Source of the DNA: an uncultured Endomicrobiia bacterium
GTDB lineage: Bacteria; Elusimicrobiota; Endomicrobiia; Endomicrobiales; Endomicrobiaceae
Length of the DNA stretch: 11,806 nt
Assembly: GCA_905236115.1 (NCBI GenBank)
Contig: CAJOOL010000133.1
Span: 1 to 11,806 of the forward strand
Direction: 5' to 3'
The translations under genes and the position numbers were made by a program. The first letter of the stretch is position 1. Each line of letters begins with the position of its first letter. Shown piece after piece: positions 1 to 6,658 of the stretch. Under the pieces are notes generated by a model, which searched no databases, was not told where the DNA came from, and saw nothing but the letters and a program-made list of their open reading frames with translations.

Positions 1-85
1 AGAGAAGGGGATTCGAACCCCTGATAGAGTTTCCTCTATATCAGTTTTCGAGACTGACGCCTTAAACCAACTCGGCCATCTCTCC
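1..85 (-). tRNA. tRNA-Ser(CGA), 3' end cut by window edge
   Basis: Read on the minus strand, the gene starts with GGAGAGA and has a D arm, an anticodon stem TCAGT/ACTGA around loop CTCGAAA (anticodon CGA at 48-50, reading UCG), a long class II variable arm typical of serine tRNAs, and a T arm AGGGG-TTCGAAT-CCCCT. The acceptor 3' strand shows only TCTCT. The last two pairing bases and the discriminator lie beyond position 1. Confidence 0.95.
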
Positions 86-136
86 AAGAAGACAATTTAC
101 AATTTATAATTAACGGCGGAACGGCAACAGCAGTTT

Positions 137-550
137 TTAACCTTTGCTGTAGTTATCTACCAAAACAGGGGCAGAAGATTTAGAGCCGCTCGGAGGAGTA
201 AGATACCCTATAAGTGTCATATTTGCACCTTCATAAGAATTTGTAACAATAGTAAAAGCATCAGCATTAACCGTAACTTTAAACTGATTAAAATACTTAT
301 TACCTCTAAAATCAACGCCCAAAGTATTATTGTTTTTTGTAAAATCACCTACGGCTAAATAAGACCCATGCCTCGTTCTGCGTACCTGCTCGGCAGCATA
401 AACATCATATAACATTCCTCTGCCTTCCATACCGATAGCTTTTTTAACGTAAAGTCTGTATACGCTGAAACCTATAACCGACAAAATTATAATTATCGCC
501 AGTGCCGCAACCAATTCCAATAACGTATAAGCTCTTTTATTTTTTAACAT
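137..550 (-). CDS. Type IV prepilin-like protein (pilin or pseudopilin)
   Basis: This 137-residue protein has a class III signal: a short basic leader (MLKNKRA), then YTLLELVAAL and a hydrophobic helix to about residue 35. Glutamate falls at position +5 of the predicted mature protein, as in type IV pilins. The cleavage site is unusual: Ala rather than Gly at -1 and Tyr rather than Phe at +1. The C-terminal part is a short polar globular domain with no cysteines, so there is no disulfide-bonded D-loop. It would be processed by a prepilin peptidase and anchored in or assembled at the inner membrane as pilus or type II secretion subunit. An AGGAGAAGTT ribosome site precedes the ATG. The gene has its own promoter (579-607) and follows the pyr operon terminator. 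Major pilin, minor pilin and pseudopilin cannot be told apart, and no assembly genes are in view. Confidence 0.88.
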   Translation of the reverse strand: MLKNKRAYTLLELVAALAIIIILSVIGFSVYRLYVKKAIGMEGRGMLYDVYAAEQVRRTRHGSYLAVGDFTKNNNTLGVDFRGNKYFNQFKVTVNADAFTIVTNSYEGANMTLIGYLTPPSGSKSSAPVLVDNYSKG

Positions 551-578
551 AACTTCTCCTGAAAATCATAACTGCTAT

Positions 579-593
579 AGTTTATCATAAACT
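579..593. promoter_or_regulatory. Operator-like 15-base palindrome
   Basis: AGTTTAT-C-ATAAACT is a perfect 7-base inverted repeat around one central base. It overlaps the -10 element of the prepilin promoter, which is where a repressor site would sit. The regulator is unknown. Short A/T palindromes also arise by chance in DNA of this composition. Confidence 0.35.
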
Positions 594-607
594 TTTTAAT
601 TTGGCAA
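579..607 (-). promoter_or_regulatory. Promoter of the prepilin-like gene
   Basis: On the minus strand, TTGCCA (602-607, five of six matches to the -35 consensus) is followed by a 17-base spacer and TAAACT (579-584). The -10 is preceded by TG plus one base, an extended -10 feature. It lies between the terminator-like hairpin and the prepilin start, about 30 bases from the ATG. Confidence 0.55.
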
Positions 608-610
608 ATA

Positions 611-631
611 AAAAAACACTTTGCGTTTTTT
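611..631 (-). terminator. Terminator-like hairpin after pyrK
   Basis: In the minus-strand transcript, AAAAAACGC pairs with GUGUUUUUU around an AAA loop: nine pairs, one a G-U wobble. The second arm supplies the U tract. The hairpin starts 16 bases past the pyrK stop codon and just upstream of the next promoter. The G-U pair becomes an A-C mismatch on the other strand, so it should act mainly on the minus strand. The stem is A/U-rich and may be weak. Confidence 0.5.
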
Positions 632-647
632 CAGCTGTCTTTTAAAT

Positions 648-1412
648 TTACAAACTATCAATTGCAAACACCGGGCCGTCTTTGCAGACCATTTTATTTT
701 CCCCGGCAATTTTTACGGCACAGCCTTGGCAGTTGCCTACACCGCATGCCATTTTCTCTTCTAAAGACACATATCCGGAAATATTTTTTTCTTTGGCAGT
801 ATCAACAACTTTTTTCATCATAGGCGTAGGACCGCAAACATAAATAACACTTTCGTTTTTTATCTTTTCGGCAAGCAAATCCGTAACATAACCTTTATAT
901 CCCTGTGAGCCGTCTTCCGTAGAAACAAAAACTTTCCAACCCGTATCTTTAAATTCTTTCAGACAGACCAGTTCTTTTTTAGTTCTTACACCATAATAAA
1001 CACTGCCGGTTATTTTTAATTTTGCCAAACTTTCCGCAAGAAAATGTATTGATGCTATTCCGGTTCCGCCGCCAACCAAAACAGGCTCAAAACCTTTCGG
1101 TATATCAATAGGATACCCATTACCCAAAGGGCCTAAAATTTTTATTTTTTCACCCGTCTTCATATCGGACAAAACATCCGTTCCTTTTCCGACAATTTTA
1201 TAAAGAAAAGAAACTTCGCCGCTTTTTGTATCAACGGAATAAATGCTTAACGGTCTTCTTAAAAAAACTTTTTCTATTCCTATCATACAGAACTGTCCTG
1301 CAGCCGCCGCACGGGCAATATCTTTTGATACAACGGAAAACCTGTAAAAATTCAAACCGAGATTTTTATTTTCTTTTATTTCTAATTGATAATCCCATCT
1401 TTTAATGTCCAA
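648..1412 (-). CDS. pyrK: Dihydroorotate dehydrogenase electron transfer subunit
   Basis: PyrK (254 residues, normal length) passes electrons from FMN in the PyrD subunit through FAD and a [2Fe-2S] cluster to NAD+ while dihydroorotate is oxidised to orotate in the cytoplasm. Visible motifs are the FAD-binding RRPLSIYS (52-59), the nucleotide-binding GGGTGIA (114-120), CGPTPMM (193-199), and the cluster ligands C223, C228, C231 and C243 (CX4CX2CX11C). The start is TTG: GGAGG at 1421-1425, inside the pyrC coding region, is placed nine bases before it, and no better start is seen. The gene overlaps the end of pyrC by 31 bases, which implies translational coupling. Its partner pyrD is not in the window. 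It is the last pyr gene before the terminator-like hairpin. Confidence 0.95.
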   Translation of the reverse strand: MDIKRWDYQLEIKENKNLGLNFYRFSVVSKDIARAAAAGQFCMIGIEKVFLRRPLSIYSVDTKSGEVSFLYKIVGKGTDVLSDMKTGEKIKILGPLGNGYPIDIPKGFEPVLVGGGTGIASIHFLAESLAKLKITGSVYYGVRTKKELVCLKEFKDTGWKVFVSTEDGSQGYKGYVTDLLAEKIKNESVIYVCGPTPMMKKVVDTAKEKNISGYVSLEEKMACGVGNCQGCAVKIAGENKMVCKDGPVFAIDSL

Positions 1413-2668
1413 ACTATTTTTCCTCCGACAATAGTCATTACGGCACAGCCTTTAAACTTTCTTCCGATAAAAGGCGAATTTTTGCTCTTAGACAAAATAT
1501 CTTCTTTCTTAAATTCATATTCATGATTCAAATCCGCTATCGTAACATCCGCAGCCGAACCTGCTTTCAAACTGCCTCTTGTGTCAAGAGAAAATATCTT
1601 TGCGGGGTTTACGGTCATTTTTGCAATTGCTTCACTCAATGTTAAAATATTTTTATCTACAAGCTCGTTTAATGTTAAAGACAGAAGAGTTTCAAAACCG
1701 ATTATACCGAACGGTGCAGTATCAAACTCTCTGTTTTTTTCTTCCAATGTATGAGGAGCGTGGTCTGTGGCAATGCAGTCTATCGTTCCGTCTTTTAAAC
1801 CCTCTTTTATTGCATCAACATCTTTTTGCGTTCTTAAAGGCGGATTCATTTTAAAATTGGTATCATAATTTTGAACGTAATCATCCGTTAAAGTAAAATA
1901 ATGCGGACAGGTTTCACAGGTAACATTTAATCCTTTTTTCTTTGCCTGACGGACAAGCTCTACAGAACCTGCCGTTGAAACATGAGCTATATGAAGTTTT
2001 CCTCCTGTCAGCTCGCACAACATAATATCGCGGGAAACCATTATCTCTTCGCTCTGGTTAGGTATTCCTCTAAGCCCGAAAATCATGGAATTTTTGCCCG
2101 CGTTCATTACGCCGTTTCTTGCAAGTTCTTTATCCTCGCAATGAGAAATTACGGCAAGGTTAAACATCTTGGTATATTCCAAAGCTCTTCTCATAATCTG
2201 AGAATTTGCCACGGGCTGACCGTCGTCACTGACCGCAACAATACCTGCTTTTTTAAGTATTCCTATTTCGGCAAGTTCTTTACCCTGAGAACCTTTTGTA
2301 ATACAGCCTATCGGAAAAACATTAACTTTTCCCTCTTTCTGAGCTTTCATTAAAATATATTCTACCGACGGTGCATTATCCGTAACCGGTTTGGTGTTGG
2401 GCATACAAAAAACCGTCGTTATACCGCCTTTTGCAGCGGAACGCGTTCCGGTTTTTATTGTTTCTTTTTCTTCCTGTCCCGGTTCTCTTACGTGAGAATG
2501 AACATCTATCAATCCGGGGAAAGCGGTTTTATCTTTACCGTCAATAATTTCATCGGCAGGCTTTGATAATTTTTCAACAATCTTTCCGTCTTCAATAAAA
2601 ATATCACCGATTTTATTTGTGTTCGTTGACGGATCAACTATATTTATATTTTTAATTTGAATGGACAT
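1382..2668 (-). CDS. pyrC: Dihydroorotase, class I
   Basis: Dihydroorotase cyclises carbamoyl-aspartate to dihydroorotate, the third step of pyrimidine synthesis, in the cytoplasm. The 428-residue protein has the metal-binding H57 and H59 in DVHSHVREPG, D149 in the position that bridges the metals in class I enzymes, H176, H229, and the catalytic-site D302 in ATDHAPH. This places it with the class I dihydroorotases of Bacillus and Aquifex rather than the shorter class II form of E. coli. The open frame runs further upstream, but the ATG at 2666-2668 (MSIQIKNINIVDP) is preferred: AGGGG precedes it by six bases, and the extra 19 residues look unlike the family. The start overlaps the end of pyrB by 17 bases and the stop overlaps pyrK, consistent with coupled translation. 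Confidence 0.96.
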   Translation of the reverse strand: MSIQIKNINIVDPSTNTNKIGDIFIEDGKIVEKLSKPADEIIDGKDKTAFPGLIDVHSHVREPGQEEKETIKTGTRSAAKGGITTVFCMPNTKPVTDNAPSVEYILMKAQKEGKVNVFPIGCITKGSQGKELAEIGILKKAGIVAVSDDGQPVANSQIMRRALEYTKMFNLAVISHCEDKELARNGVMNAGKNSMIFGLRGIPNQSEEIMVSRDIMLCELTGGKLHIAHVSTAGSVELVRQAKKKGLNVTCETCPHYFTLTDDYVQNYDTNFKMNPPLRTQKDVDAIKEGLKDGTIDCIATDHAPHTLEEKNREFDTAPFGIIGFETLLSLTLNELVDKNILTLSEAIAKMTVNPAKIFSLDTRGSLKAGSAADVTIADLNHEYEFKKEDILSKSKNSPFIGRKFKGCAVMTIVGGKIVWTLKDGIIN

Positions 2669-3599
2669 AATTTTCCCCTTTTCTTGCGGCAGCCAAAAGA
2701 TAAAGAACAGCCATTCTGACGGCAATACCGTTGGTTACCTGCTCGTTTATGACAGCCGAAGAACAATCCGCAACTTCCGAAGTTATTTCTATTCCTCTGT
2801 TCATAGGTCCCGGATGCATAATCAAAACATCGGGTTTTGCTTTTGCAAGACGTTCTTTCGTCAACTGATACAGTTCCACATATTCATGTATTGACGGAAA
2901 CAGATTTTCCTGCTGGCGTTCCATCTGTATTCTTAAAATATTTATTACATCCACATCTTTTATTGCTTCATCCAAATTATAAAAAACTTCCACACCGAGT
3001 TCAGAAATTTTGCCTGGTATCAAAGTGGGAGGCCCTGCTACACGCACTTTGGCACCGAACTTTGTCAATGCCCAAATATTGGATTTGGCCACTCTGCTGT
3101 GCAGAATATCACCGACAAGAAGAACTTTCAAGCCTTCAATTTTTTTCTTTTTTTCATACATCGTATAAAGATCCAAAAGACCCTGTGTGGGATGTTCATG
3201 AAACCCGTCACCGGCATTTATTATGGAAGCGTTTAAATTTTTGGCCAGAAGTTCCGGCGTTCCCGCAAGCGTATGCCTGATAATGATAATATCGGCTTTC
3301 ATTGCCTCCAAAGTTTTGGCCGTATCAACCAGACTTTCGCCTTTAACAACGCTGGATGTGGCTGTTGCAATATTTACAACATCGGCGGAAAGCCTTTTTG
3401 AGGCAACTTCAAAAGAAGTTCTTGTTCTTGTAGACGGTTCATAAAATAAATTTACAACCGTTTTTCCCACAAGAGCCGGAGCTTTTTTTATTGACCTTGT
3501 AAACATATTTTTAAAAGGTCTTGCCGAATCTATAATAGTCTGAATTTCGGTTTTATCCAAATGTTCCAAACCTAAAAGATCTTTTCTGTTGAAAGACAT
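2652..3599 (-). CDS. pyrB: Aspartate carbamoyltransferase catalytic subunit
   Basis: PyrB joins carbamoyl phosphate to aspartate, the committed step of UMP synthesis. The 315-residue length is normal for a catalytic chain. The carbamoyl-phosphate site FYEPSTRTRTSFE is at residues 52-64 (S56-T57-R58-T59), the mobile-loop KGES is near 87-90, HEHPTQG is at 134-140 and MHPGPMNRG at 261-269. No pyrI regulatory subunit follows, so it is probably the unregulated trimer type, controlled through PyrR instead. The ATG is preceded by GGAG at eight bases, and that ribosome site lies in the loop of a 10-pair hairpin filling the 24-base gap after pyrR. The gene overlaps pyrC by 17 bases. Confidence 0.97.
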   Translation of the reverse strand: MSFNRKDLLGLEHLDKTEIQTIIDSARPFKNMFTRSIKKAPALVGKTVVNLFYEPSTRTRTSFEVASKRLSADVVNIATATSSVVKGESLVDTAKTLEAMKADIIIIRHTLAGTPELLAKNLNASIINAGDGFHEHPTQGLLDLYTMYEKKKKIEGLKVLLVGDILHSRVAKSNIWALTKFGAKVRVAGPPTLIPGKISELGVEVFYNLDEAIKDVDVINILRIQMERQQENLFPSIHEYVELYQLTKERLAKAKPDVLIMHPGPMNRGIEITSEVADCSSAVINEQVTNGIAVRMAVLYLLAAARKGENYVHSN

Positions 3600-3621
3600 A
3601 AAAAATACTCCGTATTTTTTA
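3599..3621 (-). promoter_or_regulatory. Stem-loop presenting the pyrB ribosome binding site
   Basis: Between the pyrR stop and the pyrB start, the transcript reads as a perfect 10-pair inverted repeat, UAAAAAAUAC and GUAUUUUUUA, around the loop GGA. The loop plus the next base is the GGAG ribosome site of pyrB, and the last stem base is the A of the AUG. Only one pair is G-C, so stability is modest. It could gate translation or act as a weak terminator. Confidence 0.55.
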
Positions 3622-3623
3622 AT

Positions 3624-4166
3624 TTATAAACTGCCGTTTTCGTTTTCCACATAAACTTTGTCGCTGTCCGATATTTCGTTGCCCATATTTACACAAATTC
3701 TGTTTTTGGTATGATGAACCAAACCGACATAATCGGGCTGTATTGGCAGTTCTCTGTAACCTCTGTCTACCAGCACCGCCAGCTGTATGCTTTTCGGCCG
3801 GCCGAAATCTTTCAACACGTCAAGAGCCGAACGAATGGTTCTGCCCGTATACAAGACATCATCAACCAAAATTATATTTTTGTTATTCACGTCAAAAGGT
3901 ATATCCGTATCTTTTATTGTCGGAATATCGGCACCGGCTTCGTGCAGGTCGTCTCTGTAAAGAGTAATATCCAAAATACCGAAAGGAATTTCTTTTGAAA
4001 GGTCTTTTATTTTTTTTATTTTTTCCGATAATCTTTTGGCCACGTTAACGCCCTTGGTCTGTATACCGACAATAGCAAGGCTTTCAATATCGGAATTTCT
4101 TTTCAATATCTCGTTTGCCAGTTTTTCTATTTCGTTATCAATCTGCTTATAATTTAAAAGTTCCAT
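3624..4166 (-). CDS. pyrR: PyrR: pyrimidine operon regulator / uracil phosphoribosyltransferase
   Basis: PyrR binds pyr mRNA leaders in Bacillus and relatives when UMP or UTP is high and lowers operon expression. It also has uracil phosphoribosyltransferase activity. The 180-residue protein carries the PRPP-binding motif IILVDDVLYTGRTI (98-111), the family block LDITLYRDDL (65-74), and VGIQTKGV near residues 33-40. Its length is normal. It begins 13 bases after the previous gene, with AGGA (overlapping that gene's TAG stop) 11 bases before the ATG, a rather long spacing. It heads the pyrR-pyrB-pyrC-pyrK set. No Bacillus-style anti-antiterminator leader fits into the short gap before it, so any target RNA must lie elsewhere, for example the pyrR-pyrB gap. 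Confidence 0.95.
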   Translation of the reverse strand: MELLNYKQIDNEIEKLANEILKRNSDIESLAIVGIQTKGVNVAKRLSEKIKKIKDLSKEIPFGILDITLYRDDLHEAGADIPTIKDTDIPFDVNNKNIILVDDVLYTGRTIRSALDVLKDFGRPKSIQLAVLVDRGYRELPIQPDYVGLVHHTKNRICVNMGNEISDSDKVYVENENGSL

Positions 4167-4179
4167 AACAATAAATTTC

Positions 4180-4752
4180 CTACTTTTTTCTTTTCTTTAA
4201 AGGTATCCAATAATAAATTCCCGCAACGGAATTTGCAGGGATAAACTTTCCGTCTTCTCCGAGAGACAAATTTATTTTTTCTATCGGAAGATATTTTATT
4301 ATTTCATTATTATAATGTTCGGGAAGTTCCACATTTCTTGACAGTTCGCAGTTTTCGTCATGAGCATCTTCGCTTAACAATTTATGGATAAAATTTTTGG
4401 ACTGTTCCAGAGCATCCGCAGCTATAGCCGAAATTATCTGCACGGCATGTTCACCGAAAATATCTTTATTTTCTTCATACTGATGCTGCAAAACATCGCC
4501 GATGGTTAAAATATATGGACTTAAAGCTATCCATTTTTCCGGTGCATTATTCTCAAAAGGGAAAATGGTATTTTCTCTTGAAAACGTATCATAAACCACG
4601 GCAGGCTTTACAACCTTTTCACACAAAAAACAAGACTTCTGAACGGCTTCCTCGGTTTCAATAGGAAGATTTTCCATGTTTAGAAGTTTTCTTACAATTC
4701 TTGATACTTCCCTTGTTCTTATATTAATTTTAAAATTTTTTATTTTTCTCAT
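4180..4752 (-). CDS. Stand-alone protein like the MetH B12-reactivation domain
   Basis: The protein (190 residues) resembles the C-terminal activation domain of cobalamin-dependent methionine synthase, which binds AdoMet and re-methylates inactive cob(II)alamin. The best match by eye is the end: IEKINLSLGEDGKFIPANSV followed by AGIYYW (from about residue 158), like the family's tail ending P-x-x-S-V-x-G-l-y-f. The middle, LTIGDVLQHQ and a helix with AAADALEQ-type spacing, fits too. The AdoMet motif RxxxGY is not evident: the corresponding place reads SRNVELPEH, so it may not bind AdoMet in the usual way. The ATG at 4750-4752 is chosen over an in-frame TTG at 4764; neither has a ribosome site. 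It ends 13 bases before pyrR. The family call is from memory of motifs and is moderate; the gene itself is secure. Confidence 0.6.
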   Translation of the reverse strand: MRKIKNFKINIRTREVSRIVRKLLNMENLPIETEEAVQKSCFLCEKVVKPAVVYDTFSRENTIFPFENNAPEKWIALSPYILTIGDVLQHQYEENKDIFGEHAVQIISAIAADALEQSKNFIHKLLSEDAHDENCELSRNVELPEHYNNEIIKYLPIEKINLSLGEDGKFIPANSVAGIYYWIPLKKRKK

Positions 4753-4764
4753 TTTTAAAGACAA

Positions 4765-4770
4765 ATTATA
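4765..4770 (-). promoter_or_regulatory. Possible -10 element before the MetH-like gene
   Basis: A perfect TATAAT lies on the minus strand 12 bases before the ATG at 4752, in the 57-base gap after the ThiE-like gene. No good -35 is placed 16-18 bases upstream. If it is used, the message would be nearly leaderless, which would fit the missing ribosome site. In DNA this A/T-rich the match may be chance. Confidence 0.25.
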
Positions 4771-4809
4771 ATTTTAAACGTCATTTAAAACGATTCCATT
4801 TTATCTTTT

Positions 4810-5415
4810 TTATACTTTAAATTCAAATTTTTGTGCACTCATTAACGCAGACATTATACATACGCCTTTTATATTCATATTTTTAAGATATTTCACGGTA
4901 TCATTATTTATTCCGCCGATTGCAAAAACGGGAAGTTTAACATTATCACAAACACTTTTTAAAAAATCCGTTCCTTTCGGCTGCAAGCCCTTTTTACAAT
5001 CGGTGCTAAAAATATGTCCCGCAATAAGGAAACAGTCAAAGCGGCAAGAAGACTGACAGGTGCAAGATTCATAAAACTTTTCAACTTCAATAGCTTCTTT
5101 TACCGAGTGAACGGAAACCGCAATTATTTCAAAAAAATTTAATTTATCTTTATTGTCAAAAAAATCTTTAGATGAAAGCTGGATATTTTTGATATTTAAT
5201 TTTTCGGCAATATGTATTTTGGTATTTATAAAAAATTTAACATTATTTTTTTCACAGATTTTTCGGCATTTGACGGCATATTCTTCATAAACTCCGTCGT
5301 TTAAATCTTTCTCTCTCAAAACAACGGCATCAATTTTCCATGAACATATTTTTTCAATCTGTTCAAAAAAATTATTTTTGCATAATTTTCTGCCGGTAAC
5401 ACATATTATTTTCAT
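4810..5415 (-). CDS. ThiE/TenI-like (thiamine phosphate synthase family) barrel protein
   Basis: The 201-residue protein follows the TIM-barrel plan of thiamine phosphate synthase, which couples the pyrimidine and thiazole phosphates of thiamine. Seen are VVLREK (31-36, substrate-binding Arg), FINTKIHIA where the family has xxNDRxDxA, IAVSVHS (98-104), GHIFSTDCKKG (133-143, like GPIFPTxTK) and PVFAIGGI (162-169). Asp of the NDR motif, a Mg ligand in ThiE, is replaced by Thr. Before the GHIF strand is an extra stretch with four cysteines (C118, C120, C124, C128). These changes make classical ThiE activity uncertain. TenI-like or a diverged function is possible. No other thiamine gene is nearby. 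The ATG lies 12 bases after the ATPase stop, with no clear ribosome site. Confidence 0.65.
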   Translation of the reverse strand: MKIICVTGRKLCKNNFFEQIEKICSWKIDAVVLREKDLNDGVYEEYAVKCRKICEKNNVKFFINTKIHIAEKLNIKNIQLSSKDFFDNKDKLNFFEIIAVSVHSVKEAIEVEKFYESCTCQSSCRFDCFLIAGHIFSTDCKKGLQPKGTDFLKSVCDNVKLPVFAIGGINNDTVKYLKNMNIKGVCIMSALMSAQKFEFKV

Positions 5416-5427
5416 TTTATTATAAAT

Positions 5428-6648
5428 TTAAGATATGCCGAAATTCAAAAACGATGTGATAAACTGTTCTGCGGTTCTGGGAGAACGGTTTCCCTTTGCC
5501 AAAGCAAAAGCCTCGGCACTCAGCTCAAGAGCTTGCCTATCGGCAGAAATGTTATTTTTTTTGGCAAGATTACAGACGATATCAAGATAAAGTTTTTTAT
5601 TCGGTTTTTCAAAATACACCGTTAAACCGAACCTGTCGGAAAGAGATGTAAGCTCCTGTATCGTATCATTGTGATGTATATCATCGCCGTTATCTCTGTC
5701 GGAAAAACTTTCTTTTACTATGTGTCGTCTATTGCCCGTGGCATAGATAACGGAGTTTTTGGCTTTTGCACAAGCGGAACCTTCAAGTGCAGCTTTTAAC
5801 ATACTGAAATTATCGTCATTTTTATTAAAGGAAAGGTCATCAATAAAAATAATAAATTTCAAAGGATTTTCCGAAATTTTCCCCATTATTTCCGGCAGAA
5901 AAAAAAGCTGATTTTTTCTTATTTCTATCAGTCTTATTCCTTGATTATAAAAATAATTTGCACAGGCCTTTACCGTGGAAGATTTTCCCGTTCCGGCATC
6001 TCCGTATAAAAAAATATTTGCGGCGGGTCTATTTTCGCATAATGCTTTTGTATTGTCAAAAACCTCTTTCCTCTGCTGTCTGTAACCGACAAAATCTTCC
6101 AAAGAAATTTTATCCGCCGATTTGACAGGAACAAATTCATTGTTATCGGAAACCTGAAACATCCCCGACAGAGAAAAAATTCCGTATCCGTATTTTGAAA
6201 TATTTTCTATTCTGTCACGATAAATTTTTATAAAATCCGTTTCTTTATTTTCAAATTCGGGAATATATCCGTCAAAATCAAGATAAGAACAAAGATTGTC
6301 GGATGTAAGTTTTGTTAAATCGGAAAAAAGTTTCAGTTCTTTTTGCACATTATTTAAAACGGATTTCGGAATTTCTTTTTTTTGTGCCGCAGCAACAACG
6401 TATCCGTTTTCATCGGACAAAATTTTACTGCATAAAAAATCCGAAAAATTATAATTAAAATCTTTCAGCGAACAAACAAATTTCCCGAGCAAATTAAGCT
6501 TTTGCGAAAGAAAATTATTTTTGCAATTTTCTTCGTTTAAACTCAGGTATTCAATAAAACAAGACATTGTTTTACTGTTTAAAACATTTCTGAAAACGCT
6601 TATTGAAGATAATTCACATAACAGTTTATATTGTTCTTTTTGGTCCAT
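5428..6648 (-). CDS. DUF815-type AAA+ ATPase
   Basis: This cytoplasmic P-loop ATPase belongs by its motifs to the DUF815 (COG2607) group, whose role is unknown. From the chosen start (406 residues), Walker A GDAGTGKS is at 216-223, Walker B IIFIDDLSF around 266-274, the sensor-like IYATGNRRH at 301-309, and SLSDRFGL with a probable arginine finger at 335-342. The spacing and the sequence FSMLKAALEG between them are typical of the group. The frame stays open to an ATG at 6732, but that stretch overlaps the end of the upstream gene by 74 bases and has no ribosome site. The upstream frame there looks genuinely coding, so the ATG at 6646-6648 (MDQKEQYKLL), 10 bases after the upstream stop, is preferred. 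That start also lacks a clear ribosome site. Confidence 0.85.
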   Translation of the reverse strand: MDQKEQYKLLCELSSISVFRNVLNSKTMSCFIEYLSLNEENCKNNFLSQKLNLLGKFVCSLKDFNYNFSDFLCSKILSDENGYVVAAAQKKEIPKSVLNNVQKELKLFSDLTKLTSDNLCSYLDFDGYIPEFENKETDFIKIYRDRIENISKYGYGIFSLSGMFQVSDNNEFVPVKSADKISLEDFVGYRQQRKEVFDNTKALCENRPAANIFLYGDAGTGKSSTVKACANYFYNQGIRLIEIRKNQLFFLPEIMGKISENPLKFIIFIDDLSFNKNDDNFSMLKAALEGSACAKAKNSVIYATGNRRHIVKESFSDRDNGDDIHHNDTIQELTSLSDRFGLTVYFEKPNKKLYLDIVCNLAKKNNISADRQALELSAEAFALAKGNRSPRTAEQFITSFLNFGIS

Positions 6649-6658
6649 TTTTTTGTTA

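Noticed and set aside
2669..2725. N-terminal extension of PyrC from an upstream in-frame ATG
   Set aside because: The 19 extra residues lie inside pyrB and do not look like a dihydroorotase N-terminus. The ATG at 2668 has AGGGG at proper spacing.
1579..3444. Several plus-strand open frames across pyrC and pyrB
   Set aside because: They are shadows of strongly supported minus-strand genes: no ribosome sites, no domain look, and cysteine- and aromatic-rich compositions typical of antisense frames.
4167..4179. Bacillus-type PyrR attenuator leader upstream of pyrR
   Set aside because: Only 13 bases separate pyrR from the preceding gene, too short for a binding loop, antiterminator and terminator.
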